A stretch of 64,000 nucleotides of DNA from contig JADHOM010000001.1 in NCBI GenBank assembly GCA_016778985.1, positions 109,613 to 173,612 on the forward strand, written 5' to 3'. The DNA is from Alphaproteobacteria bacterium (GTDB lineage: Bacteria > Pseudomonadota > Alphaproteobacteria > Puniceispirillales > UBA1172). Positions 8,532 to 18,504 of the stretch are shown piece after piece (position 1 is the stretch's first letter; the number at the start of each line of letters is the position of its first letter). Both the position numbers and the translations under genes were made by a program. The notes below the pieces were generated by a model that saw only the letters and a list, made by a program, of their open reading frames with translations, made no database searches and was not told where the DNA came from.

Positions 8532-10448
8532 ATGTCAAAAGTAATAGGAATTGATCTTGGTACCACAAACTCATGTGTTGCTGTCATGGATGGTGCATCC
8601 GCTAAAATCATTGAAAATGCCGAAGGCGCGCGAACAACGCCGTCTATGGTGGCTTTTACTGATGATGGAGAGAGGCTTGTTGGCCAGTCAGCAAAGCGGC
8701 AGGCAGTAACCAATTCAGAAAACACATTATATGCTATCAAGCGGATGATTGGACGCCGGCATGACGATGCAGCATCAAAAAAATTCGCCAAACTGGTTCC
8801 CTATAAAACCGTCAAGGCGGATAATGGTGACAATTGGGTTGAAGTTAATGGTGAGGCTTACTCACCGAGCCAGATATCCAGTTTCATTCTGCGCAAACTG
8901 AAAGAAGATGCGGAGTCATATTTGGGTGAAAGCGTGACCGAAGCGGTCATCACTGTGCCGGCTTATTTTAATGATGCCCAGCGGCAAGCCACCAAAGATG
9001 CTGGTAAAATTGCCGGCCTTAATGTCTTGCGGATCATTAATGAGCCAACGGCAGCGGCGCTTGCATATGGTTTAGATAAAAAAGAATCTGGCGTCATTGT
9101 TGTCTATGATCTTGGCGGCGGCACGTTTGATGTCTCTATCCTCGAAGTCGGCGATGGGGTTTTTGAAGTTAAATCCACCAATGGTGATACGTTCCTTGGC
9201 GGTGAAGATTTTGATCAGCGCATTATTGATTTCCTTGCTGATGAGTTTCAAAAAGATAACGGTATTGATTTACGGTCAGATAAACTGGCGCTTCAGCGAC
9301 TGAAAGAAGCTGCTGAGAAAGCAAAGATTGAACTGTCTAGCAGTACCCAGACAGAGGTCAATCTGCCATTTATCACAGCTGATCATTCAGGCCCCAAGCA
9401 CCTCAATGTTAAAATGACACGGGCAAAGTTGGAAAACCTTGTTGATGATCTGGTTGAACGCTCATTGAAGCCATGTAAAGCGGCGCTCAAAGATGCGGGA
9501 CTTAAAGCCAGCGATATTGATGAGGTTATTCTGGTTGGCGGTATGACCAGAATGCCAAAGATATTTGAAAAAGTATCAGAGTTTTTTGGAACCGAGCCAC
9601 ATCGCGGGGTTAACCCTGATGAGGTGGTTGCCGCAGGTGCTGCTATTCAGGGCGGTGTGCTTAAAGGTGACGTTAAAGATGTGCTGCTTCTTGACGTGAC
9701 ACCATTATCGCTCGGTATCGAAACGTTAGGCGGTGTCTTTACCCGTCTGATTGATCGTAATACGACCATTCCGACCAAGAAAAGCCAGACCTTTTCAACC
9801 GCGGATGATAATCAGACGGCGGTGACAATCAGAGTGTTTCAGGGCGAGCGGGAGATTGCAGCAGATAATAAATTGCTTGGTCAATTTGATTTGGTTGGTA
9901 TTCCAGCCGCGCCACGCGGCGTTCCACAAATCGAAGTCACCTTTGATATTGATGCTAATGGTATTGTTAATGTCAGCGCTAAAGATACGGCAACAGGCAA
10001 GGAACAGCAGATCAAAATTCAGGCCTCAGGTGGGCTTAGTGATGATGATATTGAACAAATGGTTAAAGATGCTGAGGCTAATGCCGAAGATGATAAAAAG
10101 CGTCGGGAAAAAATCGAAGCTCGTAATCATGCAGAATCGCTTATTCACGGGGCAGAAAAGACCTTATCTGATCTCGATGACAAAGTTGATGATGATCTGA
10201 AAACAGCAACGACAGATGCTATTGCTGAACTAAGAACAGCGATTGACGATGACGATGATGACGCGATTGCTGAAAAATCACAGGCGTTGAGCGCACAGAT
10301 GATGAAACTAGGTGAGATTGCCTATGCGCAACAAGATGATGCTGATGACAGCTTTGATGATGCGGATAACGCGCCATCCGATGATGGTGTTGTTGATGCT
10401 GAGTTTACCGAGGTTGATGATACTGAAGATAAAAAATCAGCATCTTAA
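8532..10448 (+). CDS. dnaK: Chaperone DnaK (Hsp70)
   Basis: DnaK is the ATP-driven cytoplasmic Hsp70 that binds exposed hydrophobic peptide segments, working with DnaJ and GrpE. The 638-residue protein is full length. The ATPase domain shows [14 protein letters not shown] near the start, [13 protein letters not shown] and [16 protein letters not shown] near residues 165-200, and [12 protein letters not shown] near 335. The substrate domain follows ([17 protein letters not shown] near 390), and the C-terminus is an acidic tail typical of DnaK. AGAGGC sits before the ATG. It lies between grpE and dnaJ and has its own predicted heat-shock promoter. Confidence 0.98.
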   Translation: MSKVIGIDLGTTNSCVAVMDGASAKIIENAEGARTTPSMVAFTDDGERLVGQSAKRQAVTNSENTLYAIKRMIGRRHDDAASKKFAKLVPYKTVKADNGDNWVEVNGEAYSPSQISSFILRKLKEDAESYLGESVTEAVITVPAYFNDAQRQATKDAGKIAGLNVLRIINEPTAAALAYGLDKKESGVIVVYDLGGGTFDVSILEVGDGVFEVKSTNGDTFLGGEDFDQRIIDFLADEFQKDNGIDLRSDKLALQRLKEAAEKAKIELSSSTQTEVNLPFITADHSGPKHLNVKMTRAKLENLVDDLVERSLKPCKAALKDAGLKASDIDEVILVGGMTRMPKIFEKVSEFFGTEPHRGVNPDEVVAAGAAIQGGVLKGDVKDVLLLDVTPLSLGIETLGGVFTRLIDRNTTIPTKKSQTFSTADDNQTAVTIRVFQGEREIAADNKLLGQFDLVGIPAAPRGVPQIEVTFDIDANGIVNVSAKDTATGKEQQIKIQASGGLSDDDIEQMVKDAEANAEDDKKRREKIEARNHAESLIHGAEKTLSDLDDKVDDDLKTATTDAIAELRTAIDDDDDDAIAEKSQALSAQMMKLGEIAYAQQDDADDSFDDADNAPSDDGVVDAEFTEVDDTEDKKSAS

Positions 10449-10464
10449 TATCCATATGACACAT

Positions 10465-10508
10465 AAAACCATTCGTTCTGTTATGCTATAAACAGATCGG
10501 GTGGTTTT
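10465..10508 (+). other. Two-tier stem-loop between dnaK and dnaJ
   Basis: AAAACCA (10465-10471) pairs with TGGTTTT (10502-10508), and inside it TCTGTT (10477-10482) pairs with AACAGA (10491-10496). It occupies half of the 84-base spacer. A partial terminator or an mRNA-processing/stability element that lowers dnaJ relative to dnaK is plausible. Confidence 0.55.
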
Positions 10509-10532
10509 GGTTTAAGATAGAGTATTTTATTC

Positions 10533-11663
10533 ATGGCTAAACGAGATTTCTATGATGTGCTGGGTGTAAACAAAGATGCTGATGGATCAGCAATTAAATC
10601 AGCTTATCGCAAACTAGCTATGAAATATCATCCGGATCGTAACCCTGATGATAAAGCCGCCGACGATAAATTCCGTGAAGCCGCCGAAGCCTATGATGTT
10701 CTAAAAGATGATCAGAAGCGTGCCGCCTATGATCAATTTGGTCATGCCGCTTTTGATGGTCAAGGTGGCGGTGGTGGCGGCTTTTCCGGATTTGGCGGGG
10801 GTGGCGGCTTTAGTGATATTTTTGATGACATGTTTTCTGAGTTCATGGGCGGTGGCCGCCGTGGACGCCGTGGTCAACAAAGCCGTAAAGGCGCTGATCT
10901 GCGATATGACTTGGAAGTCACTTTAGAACAAGCCTTTGATGGTGATACACAAAAGATTAGCATCCCGGTTCCAGCGACCTGTGATACCTGCGCTGGTAGT
11001 GGTGCTGCTAAGGGCAGCAAGCCAGTCACCTGTAACGCCTGTGGCGGTCATGGCAAGGTCCGCGCCCAACAAGGCTTTTTTTCGGTTGAGAGAACATGCC
11101 CTACCTGCCAAGGACAAGGTGAGACCATCTCAAAACCATGTGGATCATGTGGTGGTCAGGGACGTGTACAAAAAAATAAGAGCCTTAATGTTAATATTCC
11201 CAAAGGTGTTGATACAGGCACGCGGATAAGACTTTCGGGTGAGGGCGAAGCAGGACTGCGAGGCGGACCTGCTGGTGATCTTTATATCTTTATCAATGTT
11301 AAAGACCATTCGCTGTTCTCACGCGAGGGCAATAACCTCTTTATGACAATGCCGGTGCCGATGGTAAAAGCTATCCTTGGTGGCTCGGTTGATATTCCTA
11401 GCCTTGATGGCAAGATGGCACGAATTACGATTGATTCTGGCACCCAATCAGGTCATCGTCTGCGGCTTCGCGGCAAAGGCATGCCGGGGCTGCAAGGCCG
11501 TGGCCGTGGCGATATGTATGTTGATATTCATGTCGAAACGCCAATCAATCTAAGCTCACGCCAGAAAGAGCTGTTGAAAGAGTTTGATAACGCTGGCAAG
11601 AATCAGAACCCTGAATCTGACTCATTTGTCAGACGTATCAAAAAGATGTTTGGCGAAAGCTAA
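10533..11663 (+). CDS. dnaJ: Chaperone DnaJ (type I Hsp40)
   Basis: DnaJ delivers substrates to DnaK and stimulates its ATPase. The 376-residue protein has all type I parts in order: a J domain (residues 1-70) with YHPDRN carrying the essential HPD, a Gly/Phe-rich linker with runs of glycine (about 75-115), and four zinc-binding repeats [24 protein letters not shown] and CGSCGGQG (about 150-215). The C-terminal substrate-binding domains include [13 protein letters not shown]. It lies 84 bases downstream of dnaK, probably in the same transcript through a stem-loop. Confidence 0.98.
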   Translation: MAKRDFYDVLGVNKDADGSAIKSAYRKLAMKYHPDRNPDDKAADDKFREAAEAYDVLKDDQKRAAYDQFGHAAFDGQGGGGGGFSGFGGGGGFSDIFDDMFSEFMGGGRRGRRGQQSRKGADLRYDLEVTLEQAFDGDTQKISIPVPATCDTCAGSGAAKGSKPVTCNACGGHGKVRAQQGFFSVERTCPTCQGQGETISKPCGSCGGQGRVQKNKSLNVNIPKGVDTGTRIRLSGEGEAGLRGGPAGDLYIFINVKDHSLFSREGNNLFMTMPVPMVKAILGGSVDIPSLDGKMARITIDSGTQSGHRLRLRGKGMPGLQGRGRGDMYVDIHVETPINLSSRQKELLKEFDNAGKNQNPESDSFVRRIKKMFGES

Positions 11664-11758
11664 GCCGCATCTTTGACCCTGATATATAGATATGATCATT
11701 GGCGTGATTTTGGATATGGGTTTTAACTGGACTTGTTAAAACTGGATGTTCAGACTAT

Positions 11759-11786
11759 GTATCTGTATCTTGGTATCTGTATCTTG
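11759..11786. repeat. Perfect 14-bp tandem duplication before dapB
   Basis: The unit GTATCTGTATCTTG occurs twice back to back (11759-11772 and 11773-11786) in the dnaJ-dapB spacer. Confidence 0.9.
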
Positions 11787-11832
11787 ATCAGATTGATCTT
11801 GCGAACACATTAAGCTGATGGGAGCTTTGAGG

Positions 11833-12636
11833 ATGACAGCACCACTTCGAATTGCTTTACCTGGTGCGGCCGGCCGAATGGGACGTATGATAACAACATT
11901 GGCAGCGGCAGATGACAGATGTCAGATTGTTGCCGCTTCGGATCAGCCAGACTCCCCCTTGCTTGGGCAAGATATAGGGGAAATAAACCAACTGCCGCCT
12001 ATGGGGGTGACATTGACCGCTGATGCGTCAGCGCTGTTTGCTGCTAAGCCAGATGTGATCATTGACTTTACCGCTCCGGCGGCAACGCATGACCATGCCA
12101 AAATGGCGGCTAGCCATGATACGGCGATGGTTGTTGGGACGACGGGCTTGACCCAAAAAGACGGCGAGCATCTCGCTGCTTTGGCAACTGATATTCCTAT
12201 TGTCTGGTGTGCAAATACATCTGTTGGGGTGACTTTATTGAACCGTCTGGTTGAACAAGTCGCGTCGCAACTTGTCGATGGCTGGGATATTGAGGTTGTT
12301 GAAACGCACCACAAGCATAAAGTCGATGCGCCATCTGGTACGGCGCTTGCCCTAGCGCAAGCTGCTGCTAAAGGCCGCAAAGTTGATCTTAATGCAGTGT
12401 CATCAATAGATCGGACAGGGGCAAGACAAGATGGCGATATCGGCTTTGCTGTTATGCGCGGTGGTGATGTAGCGGGTGAGCATAGCGTCATTTTCTATGG
12501 TCAGTCTGAGCGCATTGAGCTAACCCATCGGGCGACAGATCGAGTTATTTTTGGTCGTGGCGCTTTACGGGCGGCGAGCTGGATACATAGGCAACCGGCT
12601 GGCCTTTATTCTATGGATGATGTTCTGTCTGATTAG
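11833..12636 (+). CDS. dapB: 4-hydroxy-tetrahydrodipicolinate reductase DapB
   Basis: DapB carries out the NAD(P)H-dependent reduction step of the diaminopimelate/lysine pathway, feeding peptidoglycan and lysine synthesis. The nucleotide-binding motif GAAGRMGRMI is at the N-terminus, followed by FTAPAAT, VVGTTGL and the catalytic/substrate motif ETHHKHKVDAPSGTALALA. The chosen start has GGGAG eight bases upstream; an in-frame ATG at 11818 would add five residues. The length (267 residues) is normal. The 3' end overlaps the convergent DUF2244 gene by 26 bases. Confidence 0.96.
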   Translation: MTAPLRIALPGAAGRMGRMITTLAAADDRCQIVAASDQPDSPLLGQDIGEINQLPPMGVTLTADASALFAAKPDVIIDFTAPAATHDHAKMAASHDTAMVVGTTGLTQKDGEHLAALATDIPIVWCANTSVGVTLLNRLVEQVASQLVDGWDIEVVETHHKHKVDAPSGTALALAQAAAKGRKVDLNAVSSIDRTGARQDGDIGFAVMRGGDVAGEHSVIFYGQSERIELTHRATDRVIFGRGALRAASWIHRQPAGLYSMDDVLSD

Positions 12637-13162
12637 GATGCAGGTCTGATGGCTCATCAATGAGGTCAGTAATGGCTTTCGCTAATTCGGGTTTTTCCTG
12701 ATATGGCAGAAACGCCCCAATTTCTATTTTTTTGCCCTGACTAGTTAGATAAAGCCGATGGCGTTCTAATAAATGCCGATCAGTATCAGGCAGGTTATCC
12801 ATATCTTCGGTTTCAAGACGCACATTTAGCCATGCTAGCGGCATCTCTTCGGTGCTGATGCGGCCTTTCGCATCGGCCTGTTCAATGCGCAAGACGGGCT
12901 TGGCTTTTGTGATGCGCTCAAAGCGTTTTGCCGTCGCCCGATGGTGGAGATGAAAAAATAAACAAATTAATCCAAACTCGACGCCAAAAAACCCGATAAC
13001 AGGCCAAGCTCCTAGAACCAAAAATACGATGGAGAATAAGAGTCCGGTTAGTGCCATGGCGAGCAGCAAAATAGCTGCGCCTTTTCGGCTCAAGCTACAA
13101 TACGGCCATAACGTAATTGGCTTCGCGATTGCTGTCATGACTTCCTTATCTGCCCTATCCAT
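12611..13162 (-). CDS. DUF2244-type integral membrane protein
   Basis: This protein of about 183 residues has two closely spaced hydrophobic segments (AAILLLAMALTGLLFSIVFLV, then WPVIGFFGVEFGLICLFFHL). A basic segment (HHRATAKRFERITKAKP) and a soluble C-terminal half follow. PYCSLSRKG before the first helix and GAWPVIGFFGVE in the second match the DUF2244 family of alphaproteobacteria, whose function is unknown. I chose the ATG at 13162; the frame stays open upstream to a TTG at 13246, but those 28 residues look non-conserved. It is divergent from nth, a pairing often seen for DUF2244 genes. Its 3' end runs 26 bases into the end of dapB. Confidence 0.75.
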   Translation of the reverse strand: MDRADKEVMTAIAKPITLWPYCSLSRKGAAILLLAMALTGLLFSIVFLVLGAWPVIGFFGVEFGLICLFFHLHHRATAKRFERITKAKPVLRIEQADAKGRISTEEMPLAWLNVRLETEDMDNLPDTDRHLLERHRLYLTSQGKKIEIGAFLPYQEKPELAKAITDLIDEPSDLHPNQTEHHP

Positions 13163-13264
13163 AGAAATTATGATAGACTGTAAACTCTTTTGGTCAATCC
13201 AGATGCCATCATTACATGGTGGCAGATTGCCGCTTTCTAAGACCAATGCGCAAACTAGTGAGAT

Positions 13265-13942
13265 ATGAACATGGCCGTAAAAACTGATAAAAAACCAACA
13301 CCATCTATGACGAAAAAGGCGATCGCTGAGGTATTTGAACGCTTTGCTAAATCCATGCCGGAAGCGGCGACAGAATTACACTTCACCAATCCATACACGC
13401 TTTTAGTGGCGGTGGCTTTATCGGCTCAAGCGACAGATGTTGGCGTCAATAAGGCAACTAAATCGCTGTTTGAGATTGTCGCAACACCAACTGATATGTT
13501 GGCATTGGGGCTTGCTGGTCTGATCGGTCATATCAAAACCATCGGCCTTTATAACAGCAAGGCGAAAAATCTAATTGCTATGGCTGAAATACTGATCAGA
13601 GATCATGATGGTATCGTGCCCGAAGACCGTGAAGCGCTAGAGGCTTTACCAGGGGTTGGGCGAAAAACCGCTAATGTTGTTTTAAACGAAGCGTTTGGTC
13701 ATCCGACCATTGCGGTTGATACGCATATTTTCAGATTAGGTAATCGGACAGGAATGGCGCCGGGAAAAACGCCGCTTGAAGTAGAAAAAAATCTGCTTAA
13801 ACGGGTGCCTGAAGACGCCTTGAAAGAAGCCCATCATTGGCTCATCTTACATGGCAGATATTGCTGTGTGGCGCGCAAACCACGATGCCAAGACTGTATC
13901 ATTAACGATCTCTGCCGGTTCAAGGATAAAACGCAAGATTGA
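13265..13942 (+). CDS. nth: Endonuclease III (DNA glycosylase/AP lyase)
   Basis: Nth removes oxidised pyrimidines and cleaves the abasic site in base excision repair. The 225-residue protein has the helix-hairpin-helix motif LPGVGRKTANVV with the catalytic lysine (Lys134), and VDTHIFRLGNR with the catalytic aspartate (Asp152). The C-terminal 4Fe-4S site is intact with spacing C-X6-C-X2-C-X5-C (Cys201, 208, 211, 217). A second ATG at 13271 is possible. It is divergent from the DUF2244 gene and convergent with an unknown lipoprotein gene 25 bases away. Confidence 0.96.
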   Translation: MNMAVKTDKKPTPSMTKKAIAEVFERFAKSMPEAATELHFTNPYTLLVAVALSAQATDVGVNKATKSLFEIVATPTDMLALGLAGLIGHIKTIGLYNSKAKNLIAMAEILIRDHDGIVPEDREALEALPGVGRKTANVVLNEAFGHPTIAVDTHIFRLGNRTGMAPGKTPLEVEKNLLKRVPEDALKEAHHWLILHGRYCCVARKPRCQDCIINDLCRFKDKTQD

Positions 13943-13967
13943 AAATAAGGCTGAAGATAAGGCCTGC

Positions 13968-14534
13968 TTACCGCCCTGCTCTACGGCTAGCAAGGTTTTC
14001 ATAACATGCCTCAGCATCAATATTTTGATGCTGAATACGGCTTCTGCCATGCCATGCTATGATCTCAATACGGCCATCTTTAGGAAATAGTGTGAAATCA
14101 ATAATACAAGTTTCTAATTTATATTGATGCACCTCACCTTCACCATCACGGCGGATATAATCGGCATTACCCAGAACTTGAACAAGCTCAGTTTTTTGCC
14201 ACCCCATCGTATTAGCTGGATAAAACTTTGGCACAGTAGGTGCTGGCGGTGGCGCGATACTTGCGGGTTCAATGGCGGTCAATGTCGTCTCTGGTACTTT
14301 GGCGGCAACATGGGTTGGCATGGTGGTGTCTTCACTAAGAATGGTATCACTTGTTCTCGTATCACTTGGCGGCTTTATCGGCACAGCATCATTGATATCA
14401 GGAAGATTATCATCGCTGGGGATAATGTTGTCAGTGACGCTCGATATCTCTTGAATAAGAGGCTGACAGCCAGAAATTAGGCTTGCCAATACGCTTATAG
14501 CTATTCCAAGCTTGATGGTTGTGCTAGCACTCAT
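13968..14534 (-). CDS. Unknown lipoprotein with C-terminal SmpA-like segment
   Basis: The 188-residue protein has a signal segment ending in lipobox LISGC (Cys23). Residues of about 25-100 are Thr/Pro/Ser-rich and probably flexible. The conserved-looking part is the last 80 residues: GWQKTELVQVLGNADYIRRDGEGEVHQYKLETCIIDFTLF. The pattern of a helix leading into LGNADYIRRDGEGEVHQYK resembles the SmpA/BamE-type fold seen in many small outer-membrane lipoproteins, but the match is loose and I do not assign a function. Two later cysteines (in ETC and EAC) could form a disulphide. It is convergent with nth and divergent from the PfkB kinase gene. Confidence 0.7.
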   Translation of the reverse strand: MSASTTIKLGIAISVLASLISGCQPLIQEISSVTDNIIPSDDNLPDINDAVPIKPPSDTRTSDTILSEDTTMPTHVAAKVPETTLTAIEPASIAPPPAPTVPKFYPANTMGWQKTELVQVLGNADYIRRDGEGEVHQYKLETCIIDFTLFPKDGRIEIIAWHGRSRIQHQNIDAEACYENLASRRAGR

Positions 14535-14607
14535 GTAGTCAAATTATATTGGCATTGGTAATAATTCAATATCAAGTGTCATTGTTTTTCTAATTAAAGG
14601 GTAAAAA

Positions 14608-15642
14608 ATGTCAGTAGCCAGTTCAGACCATACTAATAAAAACGCCAATAATCATGCAAGCATCATTACCGTTGGTAACGCGATCGTTGATGTGATCGCG
14701 CAAGCATCGGATGATTTTATAACTGAGCAAGGCATGATGAAAAATGCCATGAACCTGATTGATGCAGACCGTGCCACTGCGCTTTATGAGCGGATTGGTC
14801 CAGCGATAGAAGTATCTGGCGGCTCAGCGGCAAATACGGCAGCTGGCATTGCCTTACTGGGTGGTCATGCTGGTTTTATTGGAAAAATTGGTGATGATAT
14901 GCTGGGCCGGATTTTCCGTCATGATATTAACGCTATAGGAGTTAAATCCCATCTCGCTGCTGAGGAAGCGCTACAAACTGCGTGTTCCTATATTCTGGTG
15001 ACGCCTGATAAACAGCGGACAATGAACACATATCTGGGCGCGTCAATTACTCTAAAACCTGATGATATGAATGCTGATGCTATCGCGGCGGCAGATATCG
15101 TATACATCGAAGGCTATTTATATGATGCCCCAGAAGGCCCAGCTTGTTGGGATAAAATTGCCGGCGTCGCCCATGCTGCTGGAACAAAGATTGCAATTTC
15201 GCTATCCGACGGCTGGTGTGTCGAGCGCCATAGACAAGCGATGCATCAATTTGTCAGGGATCACTGCGACATGGTGCTTTGTAACGCTGAAGAAGCCCGG
15301 CTTATGTTCAATTCGGATAAAGATGACGCCATCCGCCAATTACGGCAATTAGTAGCTGAGGCGGTGATTACTGATGGTGGCAATGGTTCGATTGCCTGTG
15401 CGGGTGATGCTATTGCAACTATCACCCCTGACCGTGATATCCCTGTTATGGATACAACTGGTGCTGGTGATCTCTATGCGGCTGGATATCTCTATGCTCG
15501 CCATCAAGGGGCTGACCTAAACACGGCGGTCAATCTGGCCACGATTACCGCGAGTGAGGTGATCAGTCATATTGGAGCGCGGCCGCAAGCTGATTTGATT
15601 GCGCTTGCCAGCCCGCATATGCCTGATCATTTTTTTGGATGA
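14608..15642 (+). CDS. PfkB-family carbohydrate/nucleoside kinase (adenosine kinase-like)
   Basis: The 344-residue protein is a ribokinase/PfkB-type kinase. It has the first signature GGSAANTAAGIALLGGHAGFIGKIGDD (about 72-98) and the second DTTGAGDLYAAGYLYARH (about 281-298), where the Asp in GAGD is the catalytic base and the preceding glycines form the anion hole. Alphaproteobacterial proteins of this type are usually annotated as adenosine kinase. The NAIVDVIAQ start and the NTYLGAS segment agree with that subgroup, but the substrate cannot be proven from sequence. AAAGGGTAAAA precedes the ATG. It is followed 82 bases later by mutS. Confidence 0.85.
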   Translation: MSVASSDHTNKNANNHASIITVGNAIVDVIAQASDDFITEQGMMKNAMNLIDADRATALYERIGPAIEVSGGSAANTAAGIALLGGHAGFIGKIGDDMLGRIFRHDINAIGVKSHLAAEEALQTACSYILVTPDKQRTMNTYLGASITLKPDDMNADAIAAADIVYIEGYLYDAPEGPACWDKIAGVAHAAGTKIAISLSDGWCVERHRQAMHQFVRDHCDMVLCNAEEARLMFNSDKDDAIRQLRQLVAEAVITDGGNGSIACAGDAIATITPDRDIPVMDTTGAGDLYAAGYLYARHQGADLNTAVNLATITASEVISHIGARPQADLIALASPHMPDHFFG

Positions 15643-15724
15643 TTTATTTGGATTGATGCTGGTTTTCTGCGTATTGTGCTTTAGGATAAATTGATGATCT
15701 GATTGCAGAAAAAGAGCGCTACTC

Positions 15725-18430
15725 ATGCCGGATGAACCATTGCCAACAGAACATGCAAAACAATCACGCCCGTCGCCTGATACGCTTGGTTTGACCCCCG
15801 TCATCCGCCAGTTTCTTGAGATAAAGGCCAATCATGACGATAGCCTGTTATTTTATCGCATGGGTGATTTTTATGAGCTGTTTTTTGATGATGCTGAGAT
15901 TGCCGCGAAAGCTCTTGATATTACGTTAACTAAGCGTGGCAAGGCTGATGGCCAAGATATTCCCATGTGCGGGGTGCCGTTTCATGCCGTCGATGCCTAT
16001 ATGACGCGGCTAATCAAGCAGGGCTTTCGGGTGGCTATCTGTGAGCAAGCGGAAACTCCCGAAGAAGCCAAAGCGAGAAAAGCCAAAGGCCCTCTTAAAC
16101 GTGATGTTGTCCGCATAGTGACGCCCGGAACTTTAGTCGAGGATAGTTATCTGCCGCCGCGTGAGAATAATTATCTCATGACCTTATTTCAGCAGCCAGA
16201 TGCCTTATCTCTGGCGGCGGTTGATCTCAGCACCGGTGATGTCAAGGTCGAGAGCTTACCGCTTTCACAATGTGATGATGCGCTGGCCAGATGGAAGCCT
16301 GCTGAAGTGGTTATCAGCGATCAACAGACGGATTTAGGTAAGGCACTTGCTAATAATGATACATGTCTTAGCTTGCGGCCAGCGCGGGTCTTTGATAGCC
16401 AAACTGGTCGCAAAAAACTAGAAGCATTATATAATGTTGCAACCCTTGATGGGATTGCTGATTTAAGCCGCGGTGAGCTAGCAGCCTTAGGCGGATTAAT
16501 TGCCTATCTTGATGATACACAAAAAGGTCGGCATCTCCATCTCAAACCGGTTGAACAGATCAGCCGTGATCATTTTCTTGATATTGATCCAGCGACACGC
16601 CGGTCGCTTGAATTAACGCGTACCCTTGGGGGGGATAAAAAAGGTTCTCTGTTATCTGTCATTGATAAAACTATTACGGCGGCTGGGGCGAGGCTATTGG
16701 CATCACGGCTGACGGCACCGCTTAAACATAAAGCGCAAATTATGGCACGTCATGATTTGATCGAAGCTATGCTTGGTCATGCCAAAATGGCTGATCAGAT
16801 GCGGCAAAGTCTTAAAACCATGCCTGATCTTGAACGGGCGTTAAGCCGCTTAGGGTTAGGTCATGGCGGGCCCAGAGATTTGGCAGCGATTGCTCATGGG
16901 ATTAATGCCGCAAGCGTTATGGCCGATGCCATCGATAAGCGATCAGCCCATAGTCTAGCGGATGGTTTAGCGAATGATCAGCTATCGGCATTAGCTGGTC
17001 ATTTATCAGGCTCAACACAACTGGTGCAACAGATCACCAATGCCCTAGATGATGAGCTGCCGTTGCTGGCGCGTGATGGCGGCTTTATTCGCCAAGGCTA
17101 TGATACGGTTCTTGATGAGCTGTTTACCTTGCGTGATGAATCGCGGCGTTTCATTGCGGCGCTTCAGCAACGCTATATCGAGGACACTGGTATCTCTAGC
17201 CTAAAGATTAAGCATAATAACGTGCTTGGATATCATATTGATGTGCGCAGCAATCATGCGGATAAATTACTTTCACAGCCTGATTCTATTTTTATTCATC
17301 GGCAGACGACGGCGCAGGCAGTACGGTTTTCGACAGTTGAGCTAGCTGAGCTGGAAACCGCTATGTCAAAGGCCGCCGATCAGGCGGTAGCACTAGAGCT
17401 AAATTGGTTTAACCACTTGGTCGAATTGGTCATGGCAGAGCAAGATCATATTCTAAAGGCAGCTCATGCAGCAGCCCAGCTCGATGTTGCAACAGCTATG
17501 GCAAGACTAGCCGAAACATGGCGCTATTGCCGGCCAGAAATGCGTGATGATATTAGCCTTAATATTATTGATGGGCGGCATCCTGTGGTTGAACAGATGC
17601 TTGCCACGGCCCAAGAGCATCCATTTGTGGTTAATTCGTGCCAGTTTACGCCCGATGATCGGATTTGGCTCCTAACTGGCCCCAATATGGCAGGTAAATC
17701 AACCTTCCTTCGGCAAAATGCGCTGATTACTATTATGGCACAGGCGGGATTTTATGTGCCTGCTAGCCAAGCCATTATTGGCATGGCTGATCGCGTATTT
17801 TGCCGCGTCGGGGCATCAGATGATCTGGCATCAGGGCGATCAACATTCATGGTTGAGATGGTCGAAACCGCCGCTATTTTGAATCGCTCAAGTGATCGCT
17901 CGCTGGTGATTTTGGACGAGATTGGTCGCGGTACGGCGACTTATGACGGGTTGTCGCTGGCTTGGGCGGTTGTCGAACATTTGCATGATGTGGTTGGGGC
18001 GAGAGTGTTATTCGCCACGCATTATCATGAATTATCAGCGTTAGAGGAGCGCTTGGGGTGTTTAAGCTGTCACGCTATGCGGGTGCGCGAATGGCAGGGT
18101 GACATTGTTTTCTTGCATGAGGTTGGTGCCGGTGCGGCTGATCGTTCTTATGGTATTCATGTGGCGCGTCTGGCCGGTGTTCCGGCACTTGTTATCGCCC
18201 GTGCTGAGGCTGTTTTGGCAACTTTAGCAGAGACAAAATCCACCGATAGTTTGATGGAAAGCCTGCCACTTTTTGATGCTAGCACCCCTCTCTCAGCGCC
18301 TCCTAAACATAGTATGATAGAACAACAGCTAAAACAGATTAGCCCTGATCATTTATCACCGCGGCAAGCGCTTGAGCAACTTTATGTGCTAAAAGCCATG
18401 CTCGATAATGATGATGATGGCAGATCATAG
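15725..18430 (+). CDS. mutS: DNA mismatch repair protein MutS
   Basis: MutS binds mismatches and small loops and starts mismatch repair with MutL. The 901-residue protein has the N-terminal mismatch-reading motif with Phe49-Tyr50-Glu51 (the Phe-X-Glu wedge), a connector and lever region, and the C-terminal ATPase. There Walker A is GPNMAGKST at about 651-659, and DEIGRGTATYDGLSLAW near 731 is the Walker B and dimer signature. FATHYHEL follows. Length and domain order are those of bacterial MutS1. It precedes glnD by 74 bases. Confidence 0.98.
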   Translation: MPDEPLPTEHAKQSRPSPDTLGLTPVIRQFLEIKANHDDSLLFYRMGDFYELFFDDAEIAAKALDITLTKRGKADGQDIPMCGVPFHAVDAYMTRLIKQGFRVAICEQAETPEEAKARKAKGPLKRDVVRIVTPGTLVEDSYLPPRENNYLMTLFQQPDALSLAAVDLSTGDVKVESLPLSQCDDALARWKPAEVVISDQQTDLGKALANNDTCLSLRPARVFDSQTGRKKLEALYNVATLDGIADLSRGELAALGGLIAYLDDTQKGRHLHLKPVEQISRDHFLDIDPATRRSLELTRTLGGDKKGSLLSVIDKTITAAGARLLASRLTAPLKHKAQIMARHDLIEAMLGHAKMADQMRQSLKTMPDLERALSRLGLGHGGPRDLAAIAHGINAASVMADAIDKRSAHSLADGLANDQLSALAGHLSGSTQLVQQITNALDDELPLLARDGGFIRQGYDTVLDELFTLRDESRRFIAALQQRYIEDTGISSLKIKHNNVLGYHIDVRSNHADKLLSQPDSIFIHRQTTAQAVRFSTVELAELETAMSKAADQAVALELNWFNHLVELVMAEQDHILKAAHAAAQLDVATAMARLAETWRYCRPEMRDDISLNIIDGRHPVVEQMLATAQEHPFVVNSCQFTPDDRIWLLTGPNMAGKSTFLRQNALITIMAQAGFYVPASQAIIGMADRVFCRVGASDDLASGRSTFMVEMVETAAILNRSSDRSLVILDEIGRGTATYDGLSLAWAVVEHLHDVVGARVLFATHYHELSALEERLGCLSCHAMRVREWQGDIVFLHEVGAGAADRSYGIHVARLAGVPALVIARAEAVLATLAETKSTDSLMESLPLFDASTPLSAPPKHSMIEQQLKQISPDHLSPRQALEQLYVLKAMLDNDDDGRS

Positions 18431-18504
18431 ACAGCCTCTATGGATGCGCTATAATTGGAGCAGAAGCAAATAACACAGAAGCAAATGATAAGGTGTGATG
18501 GCTG

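Noticed and set aside
11943..12491. Minus-strand 182-codon open frame inside dapB
   Set aside because: Mirror frame of a clear gene; its Ser/Cys/Thr-rich translation shows no domain. The same applies to long antisense frames in nusA (37330-37905) and infB (39100-39660).
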